Of a stretch of 64,000 bases of DNA, positions 53,298 through 62,474 are shown in pieces (the stretch's first letter is position 1; each line of letters opens with the position of its first letter). A model generated the notes under the pieces. That model was not told the DNA's origin. It saw only the letters and a program-made list of their open reading frames with translations, and ran no database searches. The stretch comes from Rhizobium brockwellii (GTDB lineage Bacteria; Pseudomonadota; Alphaproteobacteria; Rhizobiales; Rhizobiaceae), in assembly GCF_000769405.2 (NCBI RefSeq), contig NZ_CP053442.1, forward strand, positions 197,951 through 261,950, given 5' to 3'. A program made the position numbers and the translations under genes.

Positions 53298-54299
53298 TTA
53301 CGAGCGAGCCGGCGCGGGTGCAGGAAGAAGCTTGCCCCTGATAAGCAGCCAGATCGTCCCGATCGCGATCAGGCCGACGGCGACATTGGCAAGCAGGAAC
53401 AGGAAGGGCGCAAGATCGGCAACGGCCCCGACATCACCGCGCCCGACCATGCGCAGTGCTGACGTCGACAGCGCGGTGACGCCGAAGGTGAAGGCCCAGT
53501 AGGAGGCCCCGAAGGGTTGCTTCATGATCCAGGGCAGCAGGCGCAGCAGCAACAAGGCCTGGAGTACGGCGTAACCAAGCATGGCATGAACAAGCATATC
53601 CGGCGGGCCGGAGGTGGCGCTCAGATAAGCGAGGCTGCCGACGGCAGGCGGAGCGAGCTGGATGCCGAGCGTCGGGCGCAGTTGCTCGGCCATGACGGGG
53701 GAGGTCATCAGGCGATGGAGCAGCACGGATTCGATTGCGAGCGCGGAAAAGAAACCTGCACCGAAGGCAAGCTGCCCCCAATCCTGATAACCGAGAGCGC
53801 TGGCGACCGTCGCCGCAACGAAGGAACCGGCGCCAAGCGGCAGATAGAGAACCGCCGTCGTCGCTACAGGATCACGGCCGCCGCGCCAAAGAAGCCCTGT
53901 GCGCCAGAGCGCGAAGAACAGCGTAAAGGCGACACCGATGGCGAAGAGTATTTCACTGGTGATCCTCATATAGGGCAGCAGCGCAAGAGCGACCAGCATG
54001 GTGGCAACGCCTGCAAGGCCGACGAAGCAGCATTGAACGGGATGATCGATCTCCGCCATCGCCTCCTCCTGCGCCACGATCCACTTGGCCGCATAGAATA
54101 GGGTCACGACCAGCCAGATCGCGACGGCCAACAAACTCAGCACCTCGCCCACATCCGTGGCCACCGGCCAAATGGCCGCTGCGGCCCTCCAGCTGCTGCC
54201 GAGGCCGGCAACGCCGAGCACGATACTGTAGAAGGAAGCCGGAACGCGCGGCAACCGCAAACCGGCACCGATGTTCCGTTCGGCAGATTGCATTGTCAT
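53298..54299 (-). CDS. TehA/SLAC1-family (TDT) membrane channel
   Basis: The 333-residue protein has ten hydrophobic segments and TehA wording: RVPASFYSIVLGVAGLGSSW (about 17-36), LGYQDWGQLAFGAGFFSALA, and WAFTFGVTALSTSALRM. Family members move anions, C4-dicarboxylates or tellurite-related compounds. The ATG at 54299 is chosen as the family-like start; an ATG two codons on is equally possible. The substrate is unknown. Confidence 0.87.
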   Translation of the reverse strand: MTMQSAERNIGAGLRLPRVPASFYSIVLGVAGLGSSWRAAAAIWPVATDVGEVLSLLAVAIWLVVTLFYAAKWIVAQEEAMAEIDHPVQCCFVGLAGVATMLVALALLPYMRITSEILFAIGVAFTLFFALWRTGLLWRGGRDPVATTAVLYLPLGAGSFVAATVASALGYQDWGQLAFGAGFFSALAIESVLLHRLMTSPVMAEQLRPTLGIQLAPPAVGSLAYLSATSGPPDMLVHAMLGYAVLQALLLLRLLPWIMKQPFGASYWAFTFGVTALSTSALRMVGRGDVGAVADLAPFLFLLANVAVGLIAIGTIWLLIRGKLLPAPAPARS

Positions 54300-54367
54300 G
54301 GTCTGGTCTCGCTCTGGTTCGGACCGGCAGGGCATAACGCCCTGCCCTCACATGGTTGGACGAACGA

Positions 54368-54706
54368 CTAACTGGTAATGGTCTCGGCGGCGTCGAGTAC
54401 GCGCGCCGAGTAGACGAGTGCTGCACCTGCATTGACCGAGATTGCGACGCCGAGGGCTTCGGCGATCTCCTCCCTGGTGGCGCCGAGCTTTTCGGCTTCG
54501 GTCGTGTGGACCACGATACAGCCATCGCAGCGCAGCGTCACGGCAACAGCAAGAGCAATCAGCTCACGCTGCTTGGCGTCGAGGTGATTGGTCTTCTGGC
54601 CGGCGGCGGACAGTGTCTGGTAGCCCTTCACCGTCTCCGGCGCGAGCTTGGCCATCTCACCGACCCGGCCGAAAAGCTCCGCGCGGTATTCCTTCCAGTT
54701 CAACAT
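54368..54706 (-). CDS. carboxymuconolactone decarboxylase / AhpD-like protein
   Basis: The 112-residue all-helical protein has the AhpD redox motif CDGCIVVH (two Cys three apart followed by His, about 60-67) within LIALAVAVTLRCDGC. It would act as an alkylhydroperoxidase-type reductant. AAAGGAAACTGCC precedes the ATG. It is divergent from the AraC regulator at 54825, which probably controls it and perhaps the TehA-like gene 32 bases downstream of its stop. Confidence 0.92.
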   Translation of the reverse strand: MLNWKEYRAELFGRVGEMAKLAPETVKGYQTLSAAGQKTNHLDAKQRELIALAVAVTLRCDGCIVVHTTEAEKLGATREEIAEALGVAISVNAGAALVYSARVLDAAETITS

Positions 54707-54824
54707 GGCAGTTTCCTTTATCTCCAGGCGATGGCGTCGTTGCCTCGTCTTTCCGAAAGGACTATGAACCCGCGAAGAGATCCTTTGAATGCTCTATTGG
54801 CTCAATTTCTAGCGCGAACGTCTC

Positions 54825-55742
54825 ATGGATATGCTCAGCCGCCTGATCGACCTCTCCCGCCTGCAACCGGCGCTCGACATTCGCTGCCGGCTGGAAGGCG
54901 CCTTTCATATCGACCATGAAGCCACTGCCAGAGGCAGCGTGCCCTTTCATCTCGTTCTTGGAGGAAACTGCCGGATTCGCACGTCGGCCGGCCATGAGGT
55001 GTTCATGCAGTCCGGCGATTTCGTGCTTCTTCCGCGCGGCGCGGCGCACGCCATCATCGGCACGGAGGACGCTGGGCCGGCAACGCCGTTCAAGGTTACG
55101 CATGAGGGCATGCTGCCGCTGCGCGAAAACGCACCGGCGGAGACGGCGGATGTCGATCTGCTCTGCGGCCATTTTGATTGCGCCTGGGGCTCGTCGACAC
55201 TGCTGCTCGATACGCTGCCCGATGTCTTTCAGGCCTCCCTGATCGGCGCGCAGTCGGAGGAAACGCTGAAGATGCTGGTCTCGCTGCTGCGTGAGGAGAC
55301 GGCGCAAGAGCAGCCGGGCGCCCGCACGATCGTCACGGCCATGTGCCTTGCGCTTTTCACCATGGCGCTCCGCTCGCGCGGCGCGGCTTCGCTCGGGACG
55401 CCGGGCGTGCTGCCGCTGCTGACCAATCCGCGGTTGGTGAAATCGGTGATGGCGGTGATGGCCGACCCCGCGCATGACTGGACGATCGATGAACTGGCCG
55501 ATCTCAGCGCCATGTCGCGGGCGACCTATGCGAGACAATTCAAGGAATCTGCGGCAATGACCGTCGGCACCTTCCTGACGGATCTCAGGATGATGCTTGC
55601 AAGCGACCTGCTGTTGCGGACACGCCGCACAGTCGCGGATATCGCCGCCGAAGTCGGCTATGAATCAGAGGCCGCCTTTGGCAAGGCCTTCAAGGCGGGC
55701 AAGGGGCTGACGCCCGCCCGGTTCCGCCAGCAGTTTTCCTGA
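54825..55742 (+). CDS. AraC-family regulator with cupin N-terminus
   Basis: The 305-residue protein has an N-terminal cupin_6-type sensor (VPFHLVLGGNCRIRTSAGHE, GDFVLLPRGAAHAI) and a C-terminal double HTH (about 205-303): WTIDELADLSAMSRATYARQ, RRTVADIAAEVGYESEAAFG. It belongs to the group that regulates adjacent AhpD/oxidoreductase genes. The 118-base divergent gap to the AhpD-like gene supports that link. Confidence 0.9.
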   Translation: MDMLSRLIDLSRLQPALDIRCRLEGAFHIDHEATARGSVPFHLVLGGNCRIRTSAGHEVFMQSGDFVLLPRGAAHAIIGTEDAGPATPFKVTHEGMLPLRENAPAETADVDLLCGHFDCAWGSSTLLLDTLPDVFQASLIGAQSEETLKMLVSLLREETAQEQPGARTIVTAMCLALFTMALRSRGAASLGTPGVLPLLTNPRLVKSVMAVMADPAHDWTIDELADLSAMSRATYARQFKESAAMTVGTFLTDLRMMLASDLLLRTRRTVADIAAEVGYESEAAFGKAFKAGKGLTPARFRQQFS

Positions 55743-55767
55743 CTGTCCCTGACGCTCGAAGGTCTCC

Positions 55768-56955
55768 TCAGTTCGGCGGCGCGCCCAGCGCATGCAGGAT
55801 GCCGCGGAGTTCGGCGAGGCCGCGCATGCGGCCGATGGCCGGGTAGCCCGGTGTGACCACCTTGTCGAGATCGTCGAGCATGCGGTGGCCATGGTCCGAG
55901 CGGAAGACGATGGTGTCTTCGGGAGCGCGGCGGCTGTCTTCGGCAACCAGCTCGCGAAGAACGGCGACCATGTCGACATCACCTTCGAGGTGGGCGCTTT
56001 CATGGAATGTCCGGCCGTCGCCCTCGCGCGTCGTGGCGCGCAGATGGGCGAAGTGGATGCGCGAGGCGAAGCGCCGGGCGATCGCAGGCAGGTCGTTCTC
56101 GGCGCGTACGCCGAGGCTGCCGGTGCAGTAACACATGCCGTTCGCCGCCGACGGCACCGCATCGAAGAGAGCGGCATAGTCCTCGGCCGTCGAGGCGATG
56201 CGCGGCAAGCCGAATAGCGAACGCGGCGGATCGTCGGGATGCAGCGTCAGCTTGACGCCGCGCGCTTCGGCGGCGGGCGTGACGGCCTCGAGGAATTCGA
56301 CCAGGTGCCGGCGCAGCCTTGCGGCATCAATACCGCTATAGGCAACCAGCTTATCCCGAAAGGCCGGAATGGTCAGAGGCTCAGTTGTCGACCCCGGCAG
56401 AGCGGAGGTGATGATGCGGGTGATGTCGGCGACCTCATCGTCGGTCATCGACTCGAAGACCACGCGCGCCCTCTCGCGGTCCTCGGTGGAATAGTGCTGG
56501 GCCGCATCCGGCCGCTCCAGGATGAAGAGATCGAAGGCTGCGAAACGCTCGTGATCGAAACGCATGGCGGTGGCGCCTGTCGGCGTCACGTAATCGAGGT
56601 CGGTGCGGGTCCAGTCGACGACAGGCATGAAATTATAGCAGACGATCGGAATGCCGCAGGCAGCCACCGCTTCGAGGCTGGCGATCCACGCCTCTATTTC
56701 GGCCTTCGCCTCCCCGCCCTTGCGCTTGACGGCATCGGGGATCGGGATGCTCTCGACAACCGACCAGACGAGCGGCGAGCGGTCGCCGGGCGTCGCCTCG
56801 ATCAGAGACTGGCGTTCGCGCACTTCCTTCTCCGTCCAGGCCCTGCCGATCGGCACCTGATGTAGCGAAGAGACGATATTGGTCGCGCCCGTCTGGCGGA
56901 CCTCATCCAACGTCACCGGCGCTTGCGGTCCGAACCATCTCCAACCCTGCCGCAT
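55768..56955 (-). CDS. uxuA: mannonate dehydratase
   Basis: The 395-residue TIM-barrel enzyme converts D-mannonate to 2-keto-3-deoxygluconate in hexuronate catabolism. Diagnostic stretches are MRQGWRWFGPQAPVTLDEVR (1-20), GIPIVCYNFMPVVDWTRTDL, KLTLHPDDPPRSLFGLPRI, NGMCYCTGSLG, and FRSDHGHRMLDDL (metal-binding His/Asp). The ATG at 56955 follows AGGCGAGGAAAGAAG. No uxuB, uxaC or transporter lies beside it, so the rest of the pathway must be elsewhere. Confidence 0.95.
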   Translation of the reverse strand: MRQGWRWFGPQAPVTLDEVRQTGATNIVSSLHQVPIGRAWTEKEVRERQSLIEATPGDRSPLVWSVVESIPIPDAVKRKGGEAKAEIEAWIASLEAVAACGIPIVCYNFMPVVDWTRTDLDYVTPTGATAMRFDHERFAAFDLFILERPDAAQHYSTEDRERARVVFESMTDDEVADITRIITSALPGSTTEPLTIPAFRDKLVAYSGIDAARLRRHLVEFLEAVTPAAEARGVKLTLHPDDPPRSLFGLPRIASTAEDYAALFDAVPSAANGMCYCTGSLGVRAENDLPAIARRFASRIHFAHLRATTREGDGRTFHESAHLEGDVDMVAVLRELVAEDSRRAPEDTIVFRSDHGHRMLDDLDKVVTPGYPAIGRMRGLAELRGILHALGAPPN

Positions 56956-56996
56956 CTTCTTTCCTCGCCTTTTCGTTTCTCGTTCAAGCACTGCCG

Positions 56997-57719
56997 TCAG
57001 CAGAAATAATCGGGATAACGCGCGCGCAACTCATCGACATCGGGAATGACGGCACTCAGATGATGGGTCATCGCGCTGCGTGCAACCGCTGCATCATGGG
57101 CGGCGAGTGCATCGCGAATGATCGTGTGTTCCTGCACGACAGTATCCATGCGCCCGAGCACCGGCAACGTCAGCCGCCGTGCCCGGTCGATCTGCACCTT
57201 GACCGTTTTCAGGGTTGCCCAGATGCCGGGATAACCCGATATCTGCGTGATCGCCTCATGGAAGGCCTCGTCCTCCTCATGGAAGCCCGAGGCATTGCCG
57301 GTCGCGGCATGTGCCTGCTGGCGGGCAATGATGGCGTCGAGATGGGCGATGTCGGCAGCGGTGGCGGTCAAAGCCGCAGCCTCGACGGTCGCGCCTTCGA
57401 GCGCCTTACGCACGACGACCGCTTCGGGAATCGCCGAAACCGGCACGCGCGATACGACGGTGCCCGACTGCGGATAGATGTCGACCAGTCCGCCTTCGGA
57501 AAGCCGGAGCAGCGCTTCGCGCACCGGCGTGCGGCTGACGCCGAAATCGTCGGCGATCCGCTTTTCCTGCAAGGACATTCCCGGCGGCATCCGCAGCGAG
57601 ACGATGTCGGCATAGAGGCGCTCATAGATGGCGCCGGCCGTTGTGATCCGGCGCAGCCTGGCCCCGACCTCCCGCGATGCCGGGGCGACCAAAACTTCGG
57701 TTTCTGATGCTTGCCGCAT
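56997..57719 (-). CDS. GntR-family regulator (FCD), probable uxuA regulator
   Basis: The 240-residue protein has an N-terminal winged HTH (IYERLYADIVSLRMPPGMSL, ADDFGVSRTPVREALLRLSE) and a C-terminal FCD domain (SAIPEAVVVRKALEGATVEA onward, with His/Asp metal-type residues). It lies 41 bases upstream of uxuA in the same orientation, suggesting control of hexuronate genes and of itself. Confidence 0.9.
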   Translation of the reverse strand: MRQASETEVLVAPASREVGARLRRITTAGAIYERLYADIVSLRMPPGMSLQEKRIADDFGVSRTPVREALLRLSEGGLVDIYPQSGTVVSRVPVSAIPEAVVVRKALEGATVEAAALTATAADIAHLDAIIARQQAHAATGNASGFHEEDEAFHEAITQISGYPGIWATLKTVKVQIDRARRLTLPVLGRMDTVVQEHTIIRDALAAHDAAVARSAMTHHLSAVIPDVDELRARYPDYFC

Positions 57720-57749
57720 GGATATACCGGGACGCTGAAATTCCGTGGC

Positions 57750-57759
57750 ATACTAGTAT
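57750..57759. promoter_or_regulatory. GntR-type operator palindrome
   Basis: ATACTAGTAT, a perfect 10-bp palindrome, begins 31 bases upstream of the GntR start codon. Similar ATAC/GTAT dyads are bound by FCD-type GntR regulators. Autoregulation is inferred. Confidence 0.5.
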
Positions 57760-57945
57760 ATCAGTTTTATCGCCGTGCCAAGATATGCCGCTCAAGGTTC
57801 CGCGCTTCGCGAATTGAGCAAGTCGACCCGCGCGCCGTAGGCTCGAGGCAAAAACATGGAACGGCAATTACGGTGCGAAGCCCGGGTGAATGACAGACCT
57901 CGCAGAAATGTAAACCCGATCTCTGCACCGAGGCGCTCTTTATTT

Positions 57946-57970
57946 GGAACTTAGATCGGCCAAGTTGGTT
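57946..57970 (+). promoter_or_regulatory. EcfG/RpoE2-type promoter of the DUF2934 gene
   Basis: GGAAC (57946-57950), 16 bases, GGTT (57967-57970). It is one mismatch from GGAAC-N16-CGTT and 21 bases before the start codon. Confidence 0.5.
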
Positions 57971-57991
57971 GAGATCCGCAAGGAGACCCTC

Positions 57992-58396
57992 ATGAAAAAA
58001 CCAGCACAACCCAAAACGAGCGAAAATACGACCGATGGCAGCCGACCGGGAGTTCGACCCGCCGCGGACGCAGGCAGACGGAAAGCGGCTCCGCGAGCCT
58101 CAAAAGAAGTCGGCAGCCAGAGCGGCGGATCGCCGGCAGCAAGCCGCGAGGAAGAGATCCGAAGAAGGGCATATTCCCTGTGGGAGAAGGAAGGGAAGCC
58201 GGAAGGCAAGCACGGGCATCACTGGACCCTGGCCGAACATGAACTCGATGCGCAGCAGGGCGAAGCCGACAACCCTCCAAACCTGGCAGCACTGCGAGAG
58301 GCCTCGCGGCAGCATACGGATACATTTCTCGTCAAGACCGATCTCGAGGACGCCGACCAACGCGAAGCCTCCCCCGGCACACGCGAGCAGGATTGA
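57992..58396 (+). CDS. DUF2934-domain protein
   Basis: The 134-residue hydrophilic protein has a basic, Pro/Ala/Ser-rich N-terminus and a DUF2934 motif REEEIRRRAYSLWEKEGKPE followed by GKHGHHW near the middle (about 52-78). The C-terminal tail is charged. This family is common among stress-induced proteins of rhizobia; no activity is known. AAGGAGACCCTC precedes the ATG at 57992. Confidence 0.85.
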   Translation: MKKPAQPKTSENTTDGSRPGVRPAADAGRRKAAPRASKEVGSQSGGSPAASREEEIRRRAYSLWEKEGKPEGKHGHHWTLAEHELDAQQGEADNPPNLAALREASRQHTDTFLVKTDLEDADQREASPGTREQD

Positions 58397-58452
58397 ACTT
58401 TCCGGCTCGCGCCAATCTCAGACCTCTTGCCAATTTCAGAAAGGTACCCGAC

Positions 58453-58704
58453 ATGACCGACAAACAGAACTTGAACGCCGGATTCACAGGAACGCCCACT
58501 GAGCAGCCGGAGGGATTGACCAAGGTCGCGAAGTCGGCAGCCAATGAGATGAAGCGTGAGGCTTATGCGGTCGCTTCCGGCGTTAGAGAGCACCCACACA
58601 CCGCAAGCGCATTGCTGCTTACCACCGGCATCGTCGCATTCGGGCTGGGCTATCTCCTTGGTCGATCATCGGCTGAAGGTTCGACACGCCCATATTGGCG
58701 ATAG
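58453..58704 (+). CDS. small membrane-anchored protein
   Basis: The 83-residue protein has a polar N-terminal half (LTKVAKSAANEMKREAYAVA) resembling a short amphipathic helix, and a C-terminal transmembrane helix (ASALLLTTGIVAFGLGYLLG). The layout recalls ElaB/YqjD-like ribosome- or membrane-associated stress proteins, but I cannot assign it firmly. It follows the DUF2934 gene by 56 bases and is probably cotranscribed. The ATG at 58453 is 7 bases after AAAGGT. Confidence 0.7.
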   Translation: MTDKQNLNAGFTGTPTEQPEGLTKVAKSAANEMKREAYAVASGVREHPHTASALLLTTGIVAFGLGYLLGRSSAEGSTRPYWR

Positions 58705-59032
58705 CGGCAGCCATTCAACGGGGCGCATGCATCGTTCTTCGACTAGCCGTGCCGATCCCGACGTTGCCGCCTTCTCTCCCGGCGGTACGCTCCTCGGCCG
58801 CTGGACGAGAAAACCTTCAAATCAAGCTCGCACCTCAAACGTGTTTTCCTTTGAAGCCGGCCTTACGGTCGCACCCATTTGCCACCCATCATCGAACAGA
58901 ACCAGGTCTGTCCAGGCGCCTGTTGCCAGAATACCACGTCGAATAAAGCCATAGATTGCACCCTCATCACAGCTTGACAGCTGTGATCGCGATCCTTAGC
59001 GAGGCAGCATCGACACGGTCAGGACCGGCAAA
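58705..59032. other. intergenic region before the polysaccharide genes
   Basis: A 328-base gap without a convincing gene. Its main feature is the 22-base dyad at 58966-58987. Short open frames on both strands show no recognisable similarity. Confidence 0.4.
58966..58987. promoter_or_regulatory. 22-base dyad upstream of the ligase/polymerase gene
   Basis: ATCACAGCT and AGCTGTGAT are perfect 9-base arms around TGAC, ending 45 bases before the GTG start. It could be an operator or a terminator-like hairpin for upstream transcripts. Confidence 0.4.
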
Positions 59033-60307
59033 GTGAATTATTTTAGACAACTCAAGATGGCAGTGCTTTGTCAGGGGGATGAGGCCGGAAGCGCACTCGA
59101 CCGAAATAACCGCATTGCCGTCTTTCTCTTTGCAATCCTTCCAGGGCTTTCGCCGAACTTTAACTCCTTCATCCTCCTCGCGTCGATGGTGTGGGGCATC
59201 TACTGTCTGGCGACGGGCCGCCTCACCTTGAACCTGTCGAGATCCGACCGGCTGGTTGCCATTTTCATGTCGATCTACCCGCTGGTGATGATCGCCAGCA
59301 TCTTCATCAATCCGCCTTACTCCGAAGTAGCGGACTGGATATTCCGGCTCCTGCCCTTCTTTTCGATCTGGCTGATATTGCCGCGGATGCGCCAATCTCC
59401 CGATGGCCGTCTTGTGCCGCTCTTTATCCTCGGCGCAGGCATCGGCATGATCGTCACCTTTCTTTTCAGTCTCCTGCAGATCATGTTTCTGATGGAGAGA
59501 GCAGAGGCCGGAACTTCGAATGCTGCGCTCCTGGGCGTGATAGGGATCCTGTTTGGCGGCATTGCGCTTCTCAACGTTCAATCTCCCAGAAGCGTGGAGC
59601 AAAGAGTAGCGATATTGGGATATGCCGCCGGTCTAGGCTGCGTTCTGCTTTCGGGAACGCGCTCGGCCTGGCTGGTCATTCCCATCCATATCGTCATCTT
59701 CCTCTGGTATTTTCGCAAACACAGCTTCCATCTGAGTTTGCGCAGCCTGGCTATTACCAGCTCCCTGCTGTTGGCGGGACTTATCACCCTGGGCAGCGGC
59801 CAGATCCTCCATCGCATCCAGGCGCTTCAGGAAAATCTGACGTCGCTCGAACGCACCGACGGCGAGATCACGTCGCTCAGTGCCCGGTTCGCTCTGTACA
59901 AAGGCGCACTATCGGCAATTAGTAAGGACCCGTTGACGGGTTATGGCCCGCAGAACCGGATGAGTTCGGTTTTGGCAGAACTGCCCGACAACATAAGGCC
60001 GCAGCTGCCTTACTCGCATGTCCACAACGGCTTTCTGACCGCAGGAATCGACGCCGGCGTTTTCGGTATTGCGGCACTTTCGCTGATGTTGCTGACACCG
60101 GTGATAGGCGCATTGAGAAAAGAAGCGGGACCGGGCCGGGATTTGGCGATTGCGCTCGCTCTTCTGCTCGTCAGCAGCTACGTCATTACGGGCAGCTTTG
60201 GCATCATGTTCAATCAGAAAGCTTTGGATCCGATCTTCGCTTACCTCGTCGCCCTTATTTGTGCGGATCGCGGCAGCACGCGCTTTGCGCCGGTCGTCCG
60301 GAGCTGA
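59033..60307 (+). CDS. O-antigen ligase / polysaccharide polymerase (Wzy_C-type)
   Basis: The 424-residue protein has about 11-12 hydrophobic segments and a large periplasmic loop typical of the WaaL/Wzy superfamily. The core motif LGCVLLSGTRSAWLVIPIHI (about 205-224) and the loop with YGPQNRMSSVL and YSHVHNGFLTAGIDAGVFG (conserved His-x-x-Asn) are characteristic. It joins or polymerises surface polysaccharide at the inner membrane. The start is a GTG at 59033 with AGGA 8 bases upstream; ATG at 59057 is an alternative. Its 3' end overlaps the convergent CapD-like gene by 53 bases. Confidence 0.85.
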   Translation: MNYFRQLKMAVLCQGDEAGSALDRNNRIAVFLFAILPGLSPNFNSFILLASMVWGIYCLATGRLTLNLSRSDRLVAIFMSIYPLVMIASIFINPPYSEVADWIFRLLPFFSIWLILPRMRQSPDGRLVPLFILGAGIGMIVTFLFSLLQIMFLMERAEAGTSNAALLGVIGILFGGIALLNVQSPRSVEQRVAILGYAAGLGCVLLSGTRSAWLVIPIHIVIFLWYFRKHSFHLSLRSLAITSSLLLAGLITLGSGQILHRIQALQENLTSLERTDGEITSLSARFALYKGALSAISKDPLTGYGPQNRMSSVLAELPDNIRPQLPYSHVHNGFLTAGIDAGVFGIAALSLMLLTPVIGALRKEAGPGRDLAIALALLLVSSYVITGSFGIMFNQKALDPIFAYLVALICADRGSTRFAPVVRS

Positions 60308-62351
60308 CGTCTGGCACCCCTTGAGCCTGCAGACTCAACAACGTGCTTTGAATTGGCTGAGGCAGCCGTATTGGCTCGGCGCCGCTGAAAGCCAGATCCG
60401 AGACCTCACCTGTTGAGGAATAGCCGGAGACGAGTTCGGCCAACATCGCACGTGCCGCGACCATATCGTTCCGATCCAATACCGCATTGAGCGAGCTGAG
60501 CTTTTTCGAAAGCTCCGACCAGAAGAGGAAATCCTCGCGCGCCTTCATAATGCGAGGATGTTCGGTTGTTTCTGGGTTGTCGCCGATCAAAAGTTCTTCG
60601 TAGAGCTTCTCGCCGGGCCGAAGACCGGTAACGGACAGCTCGATATCGCCTTCGGGATTGTTCTCATCACGGACAGCCAGCCCGGAAAGCTCAACCATCT
60701 TGCGGGCGAGATCGGCGATGCGAACGGGTTCCCCCATGTCGAGCAAGAAAACGTCGCCGCCGTCGGCCATCGCGCCGGCCTGTATGACGAGCTGCGAGGC
60801 TTCCGAAATGGTCATGAAATAGCGGGTTATGTCAGGATGTGTCAGCGTAACAGGGCCGCCTTCCTTGATCTGCTGCCTGAAAAGCGGCACGACGGATCCG
60901 GAGGAGCCGAGGACGTTTCCGAAACGGACCATGCAAAAATTCGTTCGCATTCTGTCAGTCGCCGATTCTGCTGCGAGCGCCTGCAGAACCATCTCTGCCA
61001 ACCTCTTGCTGGCGCCCATCACATTTGTCGGACGCACGGCCTTGTCTGTACTGATCAGCACGAAATTCGAGACGCCGCATTTATTCGCCGCGCGTGCCGC
61101 GACCAGCGTACCCATCACATTGTTCTTGATGCCTTCCACGGCATTATGTTCGACAAGGGGAACATGCTTGTAAGCGGCCGCATGATAGAGCGTCTGAGGT
61201 CGCCAGCTCTGCATGACATGTTCCATGCGATCCTGATCGCGGACAGAACAGAGAATCGGGACGATCTGCGTATTTTCGTGTTTGTACAGTTCGGCCAGCT
61301 TCTGCAATTCGGCATGAATATTATAAAGCGCAAACTCGTTCTGATCGATGAGGATCAGGCTCGAAGGCTCGTTGCGCAGAATCTGGCGGCATAACTCGCC
61401 GCCGATCGAGCCACCAGCACCCGTGACCATAACCACCTTGTTGCGCATCGCCTTGTCGAGCAACTCCTGCCGTGGCGCGACCGCTTCCCTCCCCAGCAGA
61501 TCTTCGATCTCCAGCTCTCTGATGTCGGAGACGGCAATGCGTCCCTGAGCCAGGGCCGTGAGATCCGGCAGCGTGCGAACATTGACCCTGGCTTTACGGA
61601 TGTGCTCCAGGATTTCATTACGACGCTGCCGCGATGCGGAGGGAAGAGCAAGAAGCACGTTGTGCACGCCGAGAGATTCTGCAAGCACCGGAAGATCCGA
61701 GGGGTCGTAGATCGGCAAACCACCCATGACGCCGCCCTTGAGACGCGGATCATCATCCAGATAGCCGACGACATTGAGTTCGGCACTGTTTATCAAGGCA
61801 CCGGCCAGCTGCCGCCCGGCCGTCCCTGCCCCATAGATCAGCACCTTGGCGAGCATATTCTTGTGAAGGATGCGCTGGTAGGCGTCCCCGAGCCAGTAGC
61901 GGATACTCAACCTCGACAGCCCGATCGCAATCAACAGCAGGAAGGGCTGGAGGATACCGACGGTTCTGGGAACACCGGGGACGCTGAGGGCAGTAAATAT
62001 CGTCATGAAGGCGAAGCCGTAGATCGCAATGGCCTTCAGAACAGTAATGAAAGCAGCCATATTGGCATAACGGAAGATCGCCCGGTACATGCCCATGACG
62101 ATGAAGATGGGAAGGGCCATGCACAGTGAAACGACGACCGGCAACCACTGGACACCAGTGAGCACCGTCCATTCGTTCAAACGGAAGCAATAGGCCAGCC
62201 AGATCGTCAGAACGCAAAAGCTGGAATCCACCAGCAAAGCCAGAGCGCGTTTGGCAACACGCGGCATTGCCAGCAGAGGGGCGACGAGCGCTTGCAGCGG
62301 CATCAAGAACCATCCCGAGCGCGGCGTCTCAGTGGGCGTATTTTCAAGCAT
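60255..62351 (-). CDS. membrane nucleotide-sugar 4,6-dehydratase (CapD/WbpM-like)
   Basis: The 698-residue protein has four N-terminal transmembrane helices (about 33-165), a CoA-binding-like Rossmann module (VLIYGAGTAGRQLAGAL, about 180) and a SDR-type dehydratase domain starting MVTGAGGSIGGELCRQIL (about 310). The active-site segment ISTDKAVRPTNVMGASKRLA has the Met-x-x-x-Lys variant typical of the WbpM/FlaA1 group. It converts UDP-GlcNAc-type donors to 4-keto-6-deoxy sugars for surface polysaccharide. The protein has an extended C-terminus (about 60 residues) that overlaps the convergent gene. Confidence 0.93.
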   Translation of the reverse strand: MLENTPTETPRSGWFLMPLQALVAPLLAMPRVAKRALALLVDSSFCVLTIWLAYCFRLNEWTVLTGVQWLPVVVSLCMALPIFIVMGMYRAIFRYANMAAFITVLKAIAIYGFAFMTIFTALSVPGVPRTVGILQPFLLLIAIGLSRLSIRYWLGDAYQRILHKNMLAKVLIYGAGTAGRQLAGALINSAELNVVGYLDDDPRLKGGVMGGLPIYDPSDLPVLAESLGVHNVLLALPSASRQRRNEILEHIRKARVNVRTLPDLTALAQGRIAVSDIRELEIEDLLGREAVAPRQELLDKAMRNKVVMVTGAGGSIGGELCRQILRNEPSSLILIDQNEFALYNIHAELQKLAELYKHENTQIVPILCSVRDQDRMEHVMQSWRPQTLYHAAAYKHVPLVEHNAVEGIKNNVMGTLVAARAANKCGVSNFVLISTDKAVRPTNVMGASKRLAEMVLQALAAESATDRMRTNFCMVRFGNVLGSSGSVVPLFRQQIKEGGPVTLTHPDITRYFMTISEASQLVIQAGAMADGGDVFLLDMGEPVRIADLARKMVELSGLAVRDENNPEGDIELSVTGLRPGEKLYEELLIGDNPETTEHPRIMKAREDFLFWSELSKKLSSLNAVLDRNDMVAARAMLAELVSGYSSTGEVSDLAFSGAEPIRLPQPIQSTLLSLQAQGVPDVSSGRPAQSACCRDPHK

Positions 62352-62474
62352 TGCTTACCAGCGTCTCGCAGATCAATGGACAACCACCTTCTTGTCGCTT
62401 TCTGCAACGAGCGCAACTGAAATAATCGGAAATCAAGGTCTTCCGCACCGACTTATCTATCAGAAGTAGGTAAC

